This document shows positions 32,806 to 41,256 of a DNA stretch of 64,000 nt, piece by piece. A program made the translations under genes and the position numbers. The DNA is from Candidatus Wolframiiraptor gerlachensis (GTDB lineage: Archaea > Thermoproteota > Nitrososphaeria_A > Caldarchaeales > Wolframiiraptoraceae). The stretch spans positions 1 to 64,000 of the forward strand of contig JAJPCT020000023.1 in the NCBI GenBank assembly GCA_021323375.2, given 5' to 3'. A model generated the notes under the pieces. That model searched no databases and was not told the DNA's origin. It worked only from the letters and a program-made list of their open reading frames with translations. How positions within the stretch are numbered: the stretch's first letter is position 1; every line of letters starts with the position of its first letter.

Positions 32806-33186
32806 CTATCTTTTCTCTATGCTTACCCTGATTAGCTCCCCATCAGACACTTCTTTCAAGCGGTTCAAGCCCTCGACAACTCTACCGAGGGGCTTAACCT
32901 TGCTATAGGCGACCGGCCGCTCATCCTTGCTTATCGGGGTTGGGCCGAAGAATATGCAGAGGCAATTTCCATCGGGCCAATAAGCCACCTCACCAACCTC
33001 CATCAACGTCCTCTCACCTTTGAGCCCAAGCTTCACCGGCAGCTCGAAATACACCTCATCACCCCATCTCTCAGCCTCAGCCTCGAATGGCGAGCTCTCT
33101 AGAAGCTTCTCTAGCTCCGGCTCATCCACCAGCTCACAAACCACCCTAACACCAGAACTAAAATCAAGGCTAACTATGTAAGGCAT
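32806..33186 (-). CDS. Cyclophilin-like domain protein (TM1367/DUF369 type)
   Basis: 126 residues. ERWGDEVYFELPVKLG (40-55), EVGEVAYWPDGNCLCIFFGPTPIS (core VAYWPDGNCLCIFFGPTP) and KPLGRVVEGLNRLKEV match the cyclophilin-like fold of Thermotoga TM1367. In that family most isomerase active-site residues are missing and no activity is established. It converges on the isocitrate dehydrogenase homologue with a 5-base gap and lies downstream of deoC on the same strand, but 99 bases away. Confidence 0.75.
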   Translation of the reverse strand: MPYIVSLDFSSGVRVVCELVDEPELEKLLESSPFEAEAERWGDEVYFELPVKLGLKGERTLMEVGEVAYWPDGNCLCIFFGPTPISKDERPVAYSKVKPLGRVVEGLNRLKEVSDGELIRVSIEKR

Positions 33187-33285
33187 GCCTACTCAAAATA
33201 AGCGAAGACAACCGCGCTAAATACCTTATAGCAGGCCAGAATCTTCAGCCCGATGAAAAGCTTGGGAAGAATGATTAGTAGGTGT

Positions 33286-33972
33286 TCATCGCTCCAGCAT
33301 CCACTTTAGCTCCTCGATTATCCTTGTCCCGGAGCTTGTTCCAATCCTATCAGCCCCGGCCTCTAGAAAGCTGAGAGCCTGCTCCCCGGTTCTTATGCCG
33401 CCAGCCGCCTTTATCTTAACATGCGGCGGCAACACGCTTCTCAGGAGCTTCACATCCTCTATCTTAGCCCCGGAGGGCCCAAAGCCCGTCGAGGTCTTGA
33501 CGAAGTCCGCGCCAGCCCTCTCGATGATCCTCGCCGCGGCAATCTTCTCCTCATCAGTCAGATAACAGCACTCTATGATTACCTTCAGGATATTGTCTCC
33601 TATCGCCCTCTTAATCTCCCTGATCTCCTCCTCAACATAGTCATATCTCCTCGACTTAAGCATCGGCAGACTTATCACCATGTCGACCTCGGATGCGCCC
33701 TCCTCCACCGCGCGACTAGCCTCCTCCACCTTCACCTCCTTAAACGTCGAGCCAAGCGGAAAGCCCACAACAGTGCAAACATTAACACCAGATCCACTTA
33801 AAAGCCGATACGCCATCGGGACATATATCGGGTTAATACAAACCGCGGCAAACCCATATTGAACAGCTTCATCGCATAATCTCCGAATATCATCTTCCGT
33901 AGCATGGGGCTGAAGCATGGTATGATCTATCGCTTTAGCAACCAGTTCAATAGTCCGCTTGTTTTTCTTCAT
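33286..33972 (-). CDS. deoC: Deoxyribose-phosphate aldolase
   Basis: Class I aldolase splitting 2-deoxyribose 5-phosphate into glyceraldehyde 3-phosphate and acetaldehyde. 228 residues, the compact archaeal size. IDHTMLQPHATEDDI (15-29), VCTVVGFPLGS, EVDMVIS, the Schiff-base lysine in FVKTSTGFGPSGA and the second lysine in KIKAAGGIRTGEQA are all present. Works in nucleoside breakdown. It is the last gene before the AT-rich island; its own 5' end is already richer in AAA and ATA codons. Confidence 0.92.
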   Translation of the reverse strand: MKKNKRTIELVAKAIDHTMLQPHATEDDIRRLCDEAVQYGFAAVCINPIYVPMAYRLLSGSGVNVCTVVGFPLGSTFKEVKVEEASRAVEEGASEVDMVISLPMLKSRRYDYVEEEIREIKRAIGDNILKVIIECCYLTDEEKIAAARIIERAGADFVKTSTGFGPSGAKIEDVKLLRSVLPPHVKIKAAGGIRTGEQALSFLEAGADRIGTSSGTRIIEELKWMLER

Positions 33973-34254
33973 AATGGTTAGAATCCTGTTTCATGCTTTA
34001 TAAGCCTTATGCACTATAAGCTTTCTAAAAAGAAAAACACAATTTTCAAAATTTAAGCAAGCTTAAGCGATCTTAAAAAGGAGTAAAGCCTGTTTAGCAT
34101 TCCAAAATGTATCCATGTGTGAAATTTAAAAACCACAAACACGAAAGTATTCTCACCATTACTTTTAATTATCCACACTGCTTAAAAATCAAATCTTAGA
34201 AAACAACACTTTAATACTCCAAGTCAAATTCCTAATTAGATGTAGGTGCATTCA
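33973..34254. other. AT-rich gene-free interval at the island edge
   Basis: A region of very low G+C (15 of 60 bases in 34021-34080 by direct count) with no gene, separating divergent deoC and the xylulokinase. CTTTAATAC near 34209-34217 is a possible TATA box for the kinase, with its transcript starting near 34240 and taggtg as ribosome-binding site before ATG 34255. On the other strand ATAAAGCATG near 33990-34005 may serve deoC. Confidence 0.45.
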
Positions 34255-35796
34255 ATGGGGCCCTATTTCATTGGTGTGGATATTGGTACTGCTGGAACGA
34301 AGGCAGCCATTGTGGACGTTAATGGAATAGTTTTAGCAACGGCTTATGAGGAGTCAAGATTATACTATCCTAAGGTTGGTTGGGTTGAGCAGGAGCCTGA
34401 AGATTTTATCGCATCATCCATTAACACTATTAAAGAAGTGTTAAAGAAATCAAAAATCAATCCAAAAGAAGTTGCCTCGCTGTCTTTCAGCGGCCAAATG
34501 GCTGGAATTCTGGCTATTGACAAAGATTGGAATCCCATCATAAGTTATGATTCATGGCTTGATATACGCTGCAAGGACTATGTCAATTACCTCAGCAAAC
34601 ATTACGCCGACATGTTAATTGAGATTGGCGGCGTTCCACCAACGATAAACCATTTGCCTAAAATGATGTGATGGAGGAATAATGAACCAGAAATATTCAG
34701 GAGAATATACAAGTTTACGGTTCCGGCGGTTTATGTTGCTGGGAAATTCGCGGGATTAAAGGGGGATGACGCATTTTATGATTACACTTACACCACTTTC
34801 ACCGGAATGTTCGATATCCGTAAAATGAGATGGTCGGAAGAAATAGCTGATGTTCTGAATCTTCCACTAGATAAGCTTCCAAGAATAGTTAAGCCATGGG
34901 ATATCATTGGGGAGCTAACACAAGATATCGCCGAAAAATGCGGATTAGTTACGGGCATACCAATAGCAGCTGGCGCAGGCGATTATACAGCCTCAAGCCT
35001 TGGAACAGGATTAACAAGGCCAGGTTTATGCATAGATGTCGCAGGCACCGCATCCGTCTTGGCGGTTTCTACAACCGACATAACCCCTGACAAGAAATAT
35101 AGAACCCTTCTTTATGTCAAGTCTATTGTGCCGGAGTTATGGCAGGTGGGAGCTTACATAAATGGAGGAGGGCTCTGCTTAAGATGGTTCCGTGATGAGT
35201 TCGGCAAATACGAAAAGGAAAGGGCCAAGGAGATTAACGTAGATCCATACAAGCTTTTGGATGAAGAAGCCTCAAAAGTTCCAGAGGGCTCAGAAGGGCT
35301 GATATTCATACCACACCTAGGCGGGCGGGCATACCCGAATCAACCGGATATTAAAGGAATCTGGTTTGGCTTCACATGGAAGCATACGGTAGGGCACTTC
35401 TTTAGGTCAATAATGGAGGGAATAGCATACGAGTACTACCACTATATGAAGATAGCAAAAAGCCTGTTTAGGGATCTGCAACTCGAAGAGATTAGAAGAA
35501 TAGGTGGGGGTAGCAAGAGTAGGATATGGGCCCAAATAAAAGCAGAGACACTAAATATCCCGTATGTCTTGCTAGATAAAGAAGAGTATGCGGCGTTAGC
35601 GCTAGCTGTTATTGGCGGTTATGCTGTTGGGGCCATCAAAGATTACAAGCAAGCTATTGATAAATGGGTAAAACCTGTCGCAAGAATAGAGCCGCAACCG
35701 AAAAAGCATAAGATGTACAAGAGATATGCGGAATTCTACGAACATTTATTATACTTCACCAACAACATATTCAACGAACATGCAAGACTATTTTAG
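34255..35796 (+). pseudogene. Xylulokinase-like FGGY kinase interrupted by one in-frame TGA
   Basis: FGGY carbohydrate kinase, 513 codons from ATG 34255. The first part has IGVDIGTAGTKAAIVD, GWVEQEPEDF and FSGQMAGILA (substrate region). After the TGA at 34669-34671 the same frame continues without loss: NNEPEIFRRIYKF, AGAGDYTASSLGTGL, NGGGLCLRWFRDEFG and GGGSKSRIWAQIKAE (ATP site). The stop lies in PKMM-stop-WRNNEPE, where the family has a Trp (PKLLWWKENEPE-like), so one G-to-A change from TGG explains it. Either a recent pseudogene, a sequencing error, or a decoded UGA. Sugar could be xylulose or ribulose. No promoter or frame damage elsewhere. Confidence 0.75.
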
Positions 35797-35868
35797 CTTA
35801 ACTCTGTTAAATCCTTTTTCAAGAATTGTAAAAAGCAAGTTAAGATGGATAAAATATTTGATTGAATT

Positions 35869-36645
35869 TCAGAATCTCTCGACAGCTGTTATCGTCATTC
35901 CTCCATCAACGATTATTGCTTGTCCAGTAACGTAACTTGCCTCATCACTTGCTAGGTAGATTGCTGCGCCAGCTATGTCCTCTGGCTTCGCGAGCCTTCC
36001 GAGAATACATCTTGACGCCATTCGTTTCCGCTCATTTTCATCCGTCACCGCGTAAAGGAGGGGTGTCTCAGTTGGCCCTGGACATATAGCATTCACCCTA
36101 ATATTATATGGTGCTAGCTCAACAGCCATCGCCCTAGTAAGCGCTAAGACGGCGCCCTTTGACGCGGAATATGCTGCGTGCCCAGGCTCCCCTACTATAG
36201 CAGCCTTTGATGATATGTTGATTATGACTCCACTTCTTCTCTCGACCATATGAGGCACGACTACTTGGGATGGGATTACCACTCCTAGAACATTAACCTT
36301 AAAGAGTATTTCCCAGAACTCTAATGGCTCTTCCCAAAATGGTTTCCCTCGGTAAATACCAACATTATTCACCAAGATGTCTATTTTCCCATACCTCTTG
36401 AGCAGTTCGGAGACTATTTCCTGGATCCTATCACGTGATGTTACATCACCTTGAAAACCTATAGCTTCTCCACCACTTTCCCGTATCCTTTTAGCAGCCT
36501 CTTCCACTCTATCGCCAGCAATATCGATTATTACAACTTTGGCTCCCTCACTCGCGAACTTTGAGGATATCGCAAACCCTATCCCACTTGCTCCGCCAGT
36601 CACTATAGCGACCCTATCCTTCAGTCTCATATGTCTTATAATCAA
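35869..36645 (-). CDS. Short-chain dehydrogenase/reductase (SDR)
   Basis: 258-residue classical SDR. Cofactor motif TGGASGIG (16-23), acidic DIAGDR after strand 2 (NAD preference), NNVGIY, catalytic Ser in INISSKA, YSASKGAVLALTRAMA with the catalytic Tyr and Lys, and CPGPTETPL. C-terminus ITGQAIIVDGG-type (reads VTGQAIIVDGGMTIT). Likely oxidises or reduces a sugar or polyol, judging by the kinase and MocA-type neighbours. Converges on the kinase gene with a 72-base gap. AT-richer than the rest of the window. Confidence 0.88.
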   Translation of the reverse strand: MIIRHMRLKDRVAIVTGGASGIGFAISSKFASEGAKVVIIDIAGDRVEEAAKRIRESGGEAIGFQGDVTSRDRIQEIVSELLKRYGKIDILVNNVGIYRGKPFWEEPLEFWEILFKVNVLGVVIPSQVVVPHMVERRSGVIINISSKAAIVGEPGHAAYSASKGAVLALTRAMAVELAPYNIRVNAICPGPTETPLLYAVTDENERKRMASRCILGRLAKPEDIAGAAIYLASDEASYVTGQAIIVDGGMTITAVERF

Positions 36646-36754
36646 ATCAGAGTAACTTAAATCTTTGCTCTATGACGTTTTCAAGTCCTAGAAACCAAAG
36701 AGGATATGACTTAATTGGGGAAAATGGAATTATTGTAAAACAGTGAGTGCTGGG

Positions 36755-37777
36755 TCACTCTATTGGTAACTCTACTGGCTTATGTTCTTTTATCGACTTT
36801 ATGGCGGCTAGCGTTGCCTCTAAAGCTTTTTTACCATCTTCACCTGTCACTTCAGGTTCTCGATCCTCAATTATCGACTTTATGAAGCTCTCGGCTTCAG
36901 CTATGTAAGCTTCTCTGAATCTATCTCTCCAGCTGTGGAATGGCTCTGTCGTTATTTTTTGATCCTTGTGGCAGACTAATAGGCTTGTCCCTTGAACCTC
37001 GCCTATCGTTATTAAACCTTCTGTCCCAAGTACTTCGACTCTAGCATCATATGCATAGTTGACTGGGCAGCCGCCGTCAATTATTCCAAATCCGCCCTTT
37101 TGGAATCTAGCTATAACAGCAACGATGTCGTGAAATCCGGGGAATTCTTCAGCTACATCCGGCCTTAGCAACGCCGCCGCGTCAGCGTAAATAGTTTTGA
37201 ATTCATCGTTCATAAACCATCTAAGCGTGTCGAAATCGTGGCTATTGACCTCTGCGACCATGCCTAAGCCCATCTTCGGATCTAAGGCCCATCTTGGAGG
37301 GAGCCCAGGGCCCCTCCCAATGGACTTCACTAAAACCGGCTTCCCTATTACTCCTTCATCAATTAATGATTTGGCCCTTCTGAATTCTGGGTCAAATCTA
37401 CGCATGAAGCCTATCTGAAGCTTTACATTATTCCTCTTAGTGACCGAGATCATCTCATCTGCTTCTTTTAACGTCAGAGCCATGGGTTTCTCACAGAAAA
37501 CATGTTTCCCTGCCTCAGCCGCCTCGACTGTCAAAGAATGGTGCATAAATGTTGGAGTGGTTATAAAGACCGCATCAAAATCCTCCTTTCTTATAGCATC
37601 CGTAAGAGTTTCATAATAATTTATACCGCCGAGAAGGCTTGCTAAGTTCTTCGCGGCCTCCAAGTTCGTGTCAACGACTGCTACAACCTCTGCCATGGAG
37701 ATTCTAAAGGCTAAGTTTGTCCCATGAACTTGTCCTGTTCTACCAGCTCCAATAATACAGACTTTAACTTTCCTCGT
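36755..37777 (-). CDS. Gfo/Idh/MocA-family oxidoreductase with an ACG at the expected start
   Basis: NAD(P)-dependent sugar or inositol dehydrogenase-like protein. The Rossmann motif VKVCIIGAGRTGQVHG is encoded at about 37718-37765, before the first ATG (37696), so that ATG would drop the cofactor site. Reading upstream, no ATG/GTG/TTG occurs before a TAA at 37796. Instead ggggtgat (37784-37791) is followed after six bases by ACG-AGG-AAA-GTT, exactly where ATG would be expected. Downstream: EKPMALTLKEADEMI (Lys in EKP), PKMGLGMVAEVNSHDFD. The protein would be 340 residues. It may start inefficiently at ACG or be inactive. Transcribed from AAATAATATTTTTA at 37814-37828. Confidence 0.7.
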   Translation of the reverse strand, partial: TRKVKVCIIGAGRTGQVHGTNLAFRISMAEVVAVVDTNLEAAKNLASLLGGINYYETLTDAIRKEDFDAVFITTPTFMHHSLTVEAAEAGKHVFCEKPMALTLKEADEMISVTKRNNVKLQIGFMRRFDPEFRRAKSLIDEGVIGKPVLVKSIGRGPGLPPRWALDPKMGLGMVAEVNSHDFDTLRWFMNDEFKTIYADAAALLRPDVAEEFPGFHDIVAVIARFQKGGFGIIDGGCPVNYAYDARVEVLGTEGLITIGEVQGTSLLVCHKDQKITTEPFHSWRDRFREAYIAEAESFIKSIIEDREPEVTGEDGKKALEATLAAIKSIKEHKPVELPIE

Positions 37778-37919
37778 TTCTATATCACCCCGGCATTATG
37801 TTTAGGCACATGCTTAAAAATATTATTTATGCAGAGAGCTTTACAAATGCTGCTTGCTCATTTGAGCCCCTGCTACTTCCGGAAAACTTTATGATCTAAT
37901 TTAGCTAATTTAGCCAAGT

Positions 37920-38525
37920 ATGCATGCTGAATTGTCTAGAGAAGGTCTTCTCGAGAAATTAAGAAAGAAGGTCGAGAATTGTAGGAAGTGTGATTTGTGG
38001 AGGACTAGGAATAGGCCTGTTTTCGGTGAGGGACCTGTTGATGCGGGGATAATAATTGTTGGCTTAGGGCCTGGGAGGCAGGAGGATCTTCAGGGAAGGC
38101 CTTTTGTCGGTGCCGCTGGCAGGTTTCTGGATCAGCTTCTGGCTGAGGCTGGCTTGAGCAGGAGCGGTATCTATATCACGAATATTATCAAGTGTTTTCT
38201 GCCCGAGAATAGGGCGACTGAGGATCAGATCAAGTCCTGCACCCCGTACCTCGATCAGCAGATCGAGGTTATTCAGCCGAGGCTGATAATAGCCTTGGGG
38301 AATGTTGCGGCGTGTTATCTGCTTGAGAAGTTTGGCTTGAGATGCGAGCCCATGGAGAGGGTTCATGGGAGGGTTTATGAGGTTTCAAGCCTGACTTTGA
38401 GCCTCCGCATAGTCCCCATGTATCATCCGGCCTCAGCTCTTAGAAATCCCGAGCTTCGAGGCAGGCTTATCGAGGATTGGAGGGAGCTTGGTAGGATTAT
38501 CAGGGATCTCGGGCTGGCGGGTTAA
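37920..38525 (+). CDS. Uracil-DNA glycosylase, family 4-like
   Basis: Removes uracil from DNA in base-excision repair, needed where cytosine deaminates at high temperature. 201 residues. Cluster cysteines CRKC (21-24) and CFLPENRATEDQIKSC form the 4Fe-4S pattern of families 4 and 5. Motif A is GLGPGRQEDLQGRPFVGAAG with a Glu-Asp pair, close to family 4 (usually GEAPG); the end has MYHPASALRNP (His in motif B). The reading GLGPG leaves some doubt about which family. A TTTATGAT box at 37888-37895 puts the transcript start at the ATG itself, so the message is probably leaderless. Confidence 0.85.
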   Translation: MHAELSREGLLEKLRKKVENCRKCDLWRTRNRPVFGEGPVDAGIIIVGLGPGRQEDLQGRPFVGAAGRFLDQLLAEAGLSRSGIYITNIIKCFLPENRATEDQIKSCTPYLDQQIEVIQPRLIIALGNVAACYLLEKFGLRCEPMERVHGRVYEVSSLTLSLRIVPMYHPASALRNPELRGRLIEDWRELGRIIRDLGLAG

Positions 38526-38558
38526 CCTTAATACCTCGACCAGCATATTTCAATATTG

Positions 38559-38843
38559 ATGAGGGTTAAGGTGAAGTACTTCGCTTCGATGAGGGAGCTT
38601 TTCGGCGTTAGCGAGGAGGAGTATGAGATTGAGGAAGGAGCTAAGCTCGTGGACCTACTGCTCAATCACATTCCAAGGAGGCATGTACATGTGGCCGATA
38701 TTTGGAGGAGTAAGGTGGAGGGCTTCATGAAGGGCGAGGAGGCGAGCTACATAGTTATCGTGAATGGTGATAGGGCTGGGCTTGACCAGGAGCTAAAAGA
38801 TGGAGACGTGGTCGCGGTTCTCCCGCCGGTCGGCGGGGGCTGA
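38559..38843 (+). CDS. moaD: Molybdopterin synthase sulfur carrier subunit MoaD
   Basis: Ubiquitin-like small subunit whose C-terminal glycine becomes a thiocarboxylate for molybdopterin synthesis. 94 residues: VKVKYFASMRELFGVSEEEY start, IVNGDRAGLDQELKDGDVVAVLPPV end (core DGDVVAVLPPV) and a final Gly-Gly-Gly, one glycine more than the usual pair. The ATG at 38559 directly follows a TTG that could also start. It converges on moaE with a 3-base gap, so both halves of molybdopterin synthase meet tail to tail. Confidence 0.88.
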   Translation: MRVKVKYFASMRELFGVSEEEYEIEEGAKLVDLLLNHIPRRHVHVADIWRSKVEGFMKGEEASYIVIVNGDRAGLDQELKDGDVVAVLPPVGGG

Positions 38844-38846
38844 GAA

Positions 38847-39284
38847 CTACCCCCCGGAAACCCAGTACTCCCCCTCATCAGTTATCTCCTTCTTCCATAT
38901 TGCCGCCTCTCTCTTCATCCTCTCGACCGCGTCTCTCAGCGTATTGAAAACCTCTTCTCTATGGGCTCCAGCCACCACGATGTAGACTATGTCCTCTCCA
39001 ACTGAGAGTTCTCCTACTATGTGATGTATTCTTACATCCACGATTCCAGGCCTCTCGAGTAGTTCTCGCGCGATGCGTTTTAGGCTCTTCTCGGCCTCCT
39101 CACGGTATGCCTCGAGGACCAGCTTTCTAACCCTCCCACCTCTCATGCCTCTGCATCTGACAATTCCTATGAAGCATGCGATTGCTCCCGCCTCGCCAAG
39201 CTCCGGGTTCTCTCTAACCCTCCTAAGTATCTCCACGAGGCTTATCTCGCCCTTCTCATGCACGCCGACGCTATAGGCGCCCAT
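38847..39284 (-). CDS. moaE: Molybdopterin synthase catalytic subunit MoaE
   Basis: 145 residues. FIGIVRCRGMRGGRVRKLVLEAY (core RCRGMRGGRVRKLVLEAY), IHHIVGELSVGEDIVYIVVAGAHREEVF (core VGELSVGEDIVYIVV and AHREEVF) and IWKKEITDEGEYWV contain the conserved Arg, His and Lys residues that bind MoaD and the pterin precursor. Together with MoaD it inserts dithiolene sulfur. Implies tungsten- or molybdenum-pterin enzymes elsewhere in the genome. Confidence 0.92.
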   Translation of the reverse strand: MGAYSVGVHEKGEISLVEILRRVRENPELGEAGAIACFIGIVRCRGMRGGRVRKLVLEAYREEAEKSLKRIARELLERPGIVDVRIHHIVGELSVGEDIVYIVVAGAHREEVFNTLRDAVERMKREAAIWKKEITDEGEYWVSGG

Positions 39285-39399
39285 AACTCCGTCTCTAATG
39301 ATGTCTTGAGCCTCCTAAGAACCTTCCTTAGGCGCTGGCCTAGGGGCTTAAGTGATTCCTTAAATAATAATTGCGTTTGGGATTATCTCAGGGCTTGGT

Positions 39400-39783
39400 T
39401 TGAGGCGTGGTCGCGGGGGCTTAAGCGAGCTTTTATCGGCACTTATCCTCCTCAGCATCTCCATAGCCGTAGCGTTCATTATGGTGTATTATCTGCCCGT
39501 CGTATCGCCTCCCAGCGTTAAGCCTTGGCTAAGGCCAACCCTGATAGCCGCGTTCAAGGACTCAGGTAACGTGAAGATCTATCTCTATAACCCACACTCA
39601 GAGAACATAAAGGTCGTTGAGGTGTGGATCGGCGGCACGAGGCTCACGCCAAGCTGCCCTGATAACGAGTGTATAATCGAGCCGAGAACACATGAGATTG
39701 CAACAATAAGCGTCTTCGGATCGGTGTCTTCCATTCTTCTGAGGTTTGATACTGGCGCTTGGATGGAGGTAAGATTTGGTTGA
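39400..39783 (+). CDS. Type IV pilin-like protein
   Basis: 127 residues. The N-terminus RRGRGGLSELLSALILLSIS is a class III (archaeal prepilin) signal: positive charges, Gly-Gly before the hydrophobic segment, and a Glu soon after. It should be cut by a PibD-type peptidase. The rest is a small beta-rich domain with two cysteines (PSCPDNECII) that could form a disulfide. TTG start. Placed 98 bases before the secretion ATPase, as expected for a pilus or archaellum-like surface filament subunit. Confidence 0.68.
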   Translation: MRRGRGGLSELLSALILLSISIAVAFIMVYYLPVVSPPSVKPWLRPTLIAAFKDSGNVKIYLYNPHSENIKVVEVWIGGTRLTPSCPDNECIIEPRTHEIATISVFGSVSSILLRFDTGAWMEVRFG

Positions 39784-39881
39784 TAGTGGGGAATTTTGAG
39801 GGTATACCTTGCTCACCCCACCCGCCTTACCCAGTTATATCTATCATGTGTTCTATGATATTGTTAGGGGAGGTGTTTTGA

Positions 39882-41219
39882 TTGGCTGAGCTGAGAGGTG
39901 AAAAGGAGGTTTCCAGGGTTTTCGCGGAGTATCACGTTGGTGATGCTGTTGTTAGGCTTAGGCAGCGGGATAACACATTGTTTTATGAGGTTGAGGAGCC
40001 TGCCTTGACGGAGAAGGTTAGGAAGCTCCTGGATCAGGCCATGGATGAGTATGTGAAGAGGGGGATTGAGCCCGAAAAGCTTGCCGAGAAGTATTCAAAG
40101 AGGCTTGGGTCATCCGAGGCCCTCGCATTCAGATATTATCTCTTGAGAGAGCTTAAGGGGTTTTCGAAGCTTCATGTCTTCATGTATGATGATCAGATAG
40201 AGGATTTCACGATAACGATGCCCGGGCCCGTGAGGCTGATCCATAGGCTTGCGCCCCATTATGAGTGGATTGAGAGTAGCGTGGTTATTGAGTCGGATGA
40301 GGAGCTGGATAGGCTAGTCAAGTTGGTGGTCGAGAGGTCTGGTGGGTCGATAACCCCCGCGAACCCTGTTGTCGAGATACTTACGCCGAGTTTTGATAGG
40401 GTTGCGGGTGTCTTGAGGGGCGAGGTCTCATTGCACTCGAGTATAACTGTCAGGAAGTTCCCGAGGCGGCCATATAGCCTTGCGAGGCTGGTGAGGCTTG
40501 GGACTCTGAACTCGGAGGTTGCAGCAGCCCTCTGGCTCGCGGTCGAGCTCAAGTGCAATATAATCATCGCGGGGCTTACTGGAAGCGGTAAGACGACTCT
40601 GCTAAACTCCCTCTTACTCCAGCTCCCCAGAAACTATAAGATCGTGACTATCGAGGAGCATCCCGAGATAAATCTCAAGGATCATCCGGGCTGGCTCCCC
40701 CTCTATGCCAGGCTTCCAACGAGCCCGGCCGCGAAGCAGACCGCCATACCATTGACGCAGCTGTTGAAGGCCGCGCTTAGGCATAGGCCGACAGTAATCG
40801 CTGTCGGTGAGGCTAGGGCTGAGGAGGTTCAGGACATGATCACGGCGGCGTCCGTGGGGCATGGGACCGCCACAACCCTCCACACAGACAACCTCGACCA
40901 CATGTTGAAGAGGCTCACAAGCCATCCCATGAACCTGAGACCCGATCAGGTGGCCCTGATAGACTACGCCGTCTTCATAGTCAGGATGCCCGACGGCAGG
41001 AGGCGTGTAAAAGAGATCTATGAGAACATATCGGGAAATTGGGAGCTCATCTACGACTATGAGAGCAGGAAGTTCAAGCTTCCGGAGAAGATAGGCCAGA
41101 AGCTCGCCACGACCCATCGGGGCCTCGAGCCTTATGAGCTGGCGGCTCTAGAGATTAGGAGGAGGGCTGAGCAGCTTAGGGCTCAGGCTAGGAGGGAGGA
41201 GGTGGTGACGGCTGTTTGA
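39882..41219 (+). CDS. Type II/IV secretion system ATPase (GspE/VirB11 family)
   Basis: Hexameric motor for pilus-like filament assembly on the inner membrane face. 445 residues. N-terminal domain to about 200; Walker A GLTGSGKTTLLNSL (about 231-244); Asp box TIEEHPEINLK; Walker B-region VIAVGEARAEEVQDMITAAS with Glu; His box GHGTATTLHTDNLDHML. TTG start following ggggaggtg. The membrane core gene follows after 37 bases, and the pilin-like gene precedes it. Confidence 0.92.
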   Translation: MAELRGEKEVSRVFAEYHVGDAVVRLRQRDNTLFYEVEEPALTEKVRKLLDQAMDEYVKRGIEPEKLAEKYSKRLGSSEALAFRYYLLRELKGFSKLHVFMYDDQIEDFTITMPGPVRLIHRLAPHYEWIESSVVIESDEELDRLVKLVVERSGGSITPANPVVEILTPSFDRVAGVLRGEVSLHSSITVRKFPRRPYSLARLVRLGTLNSEVAAALWLAVELKCNIIIAGLTGSGKTTLLNSLLLQLPRNYKIVTIEEHPEINLKDHPGWLPLYARLPTSPAAKQTAIPLTQLLKAALRHRPTVIAVGEARAEEVQDMITAASVGHGTATTLHTDNLDHMLKRLTSHPMNLRPDQVALIDYAVFIVRMPDGRRRVKEIYENISGNWELIYDYESRKFKLPEKIGQKLATTHRGLEPYELAALEIRRRAEQLRAQARREEVVTAV

Positions 41220-41256
41220 TCAGCTCCTAGGATACCTGCTCAACATAAACACCTTA

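Noticed and set aside
34669-34671. TGA as selenocysteine or genome-wide Trp codon
   Set aside because: The position is a Trp in the family, no selenocysteine-insertion structure is obvious, and many genes in the window end with TGA.
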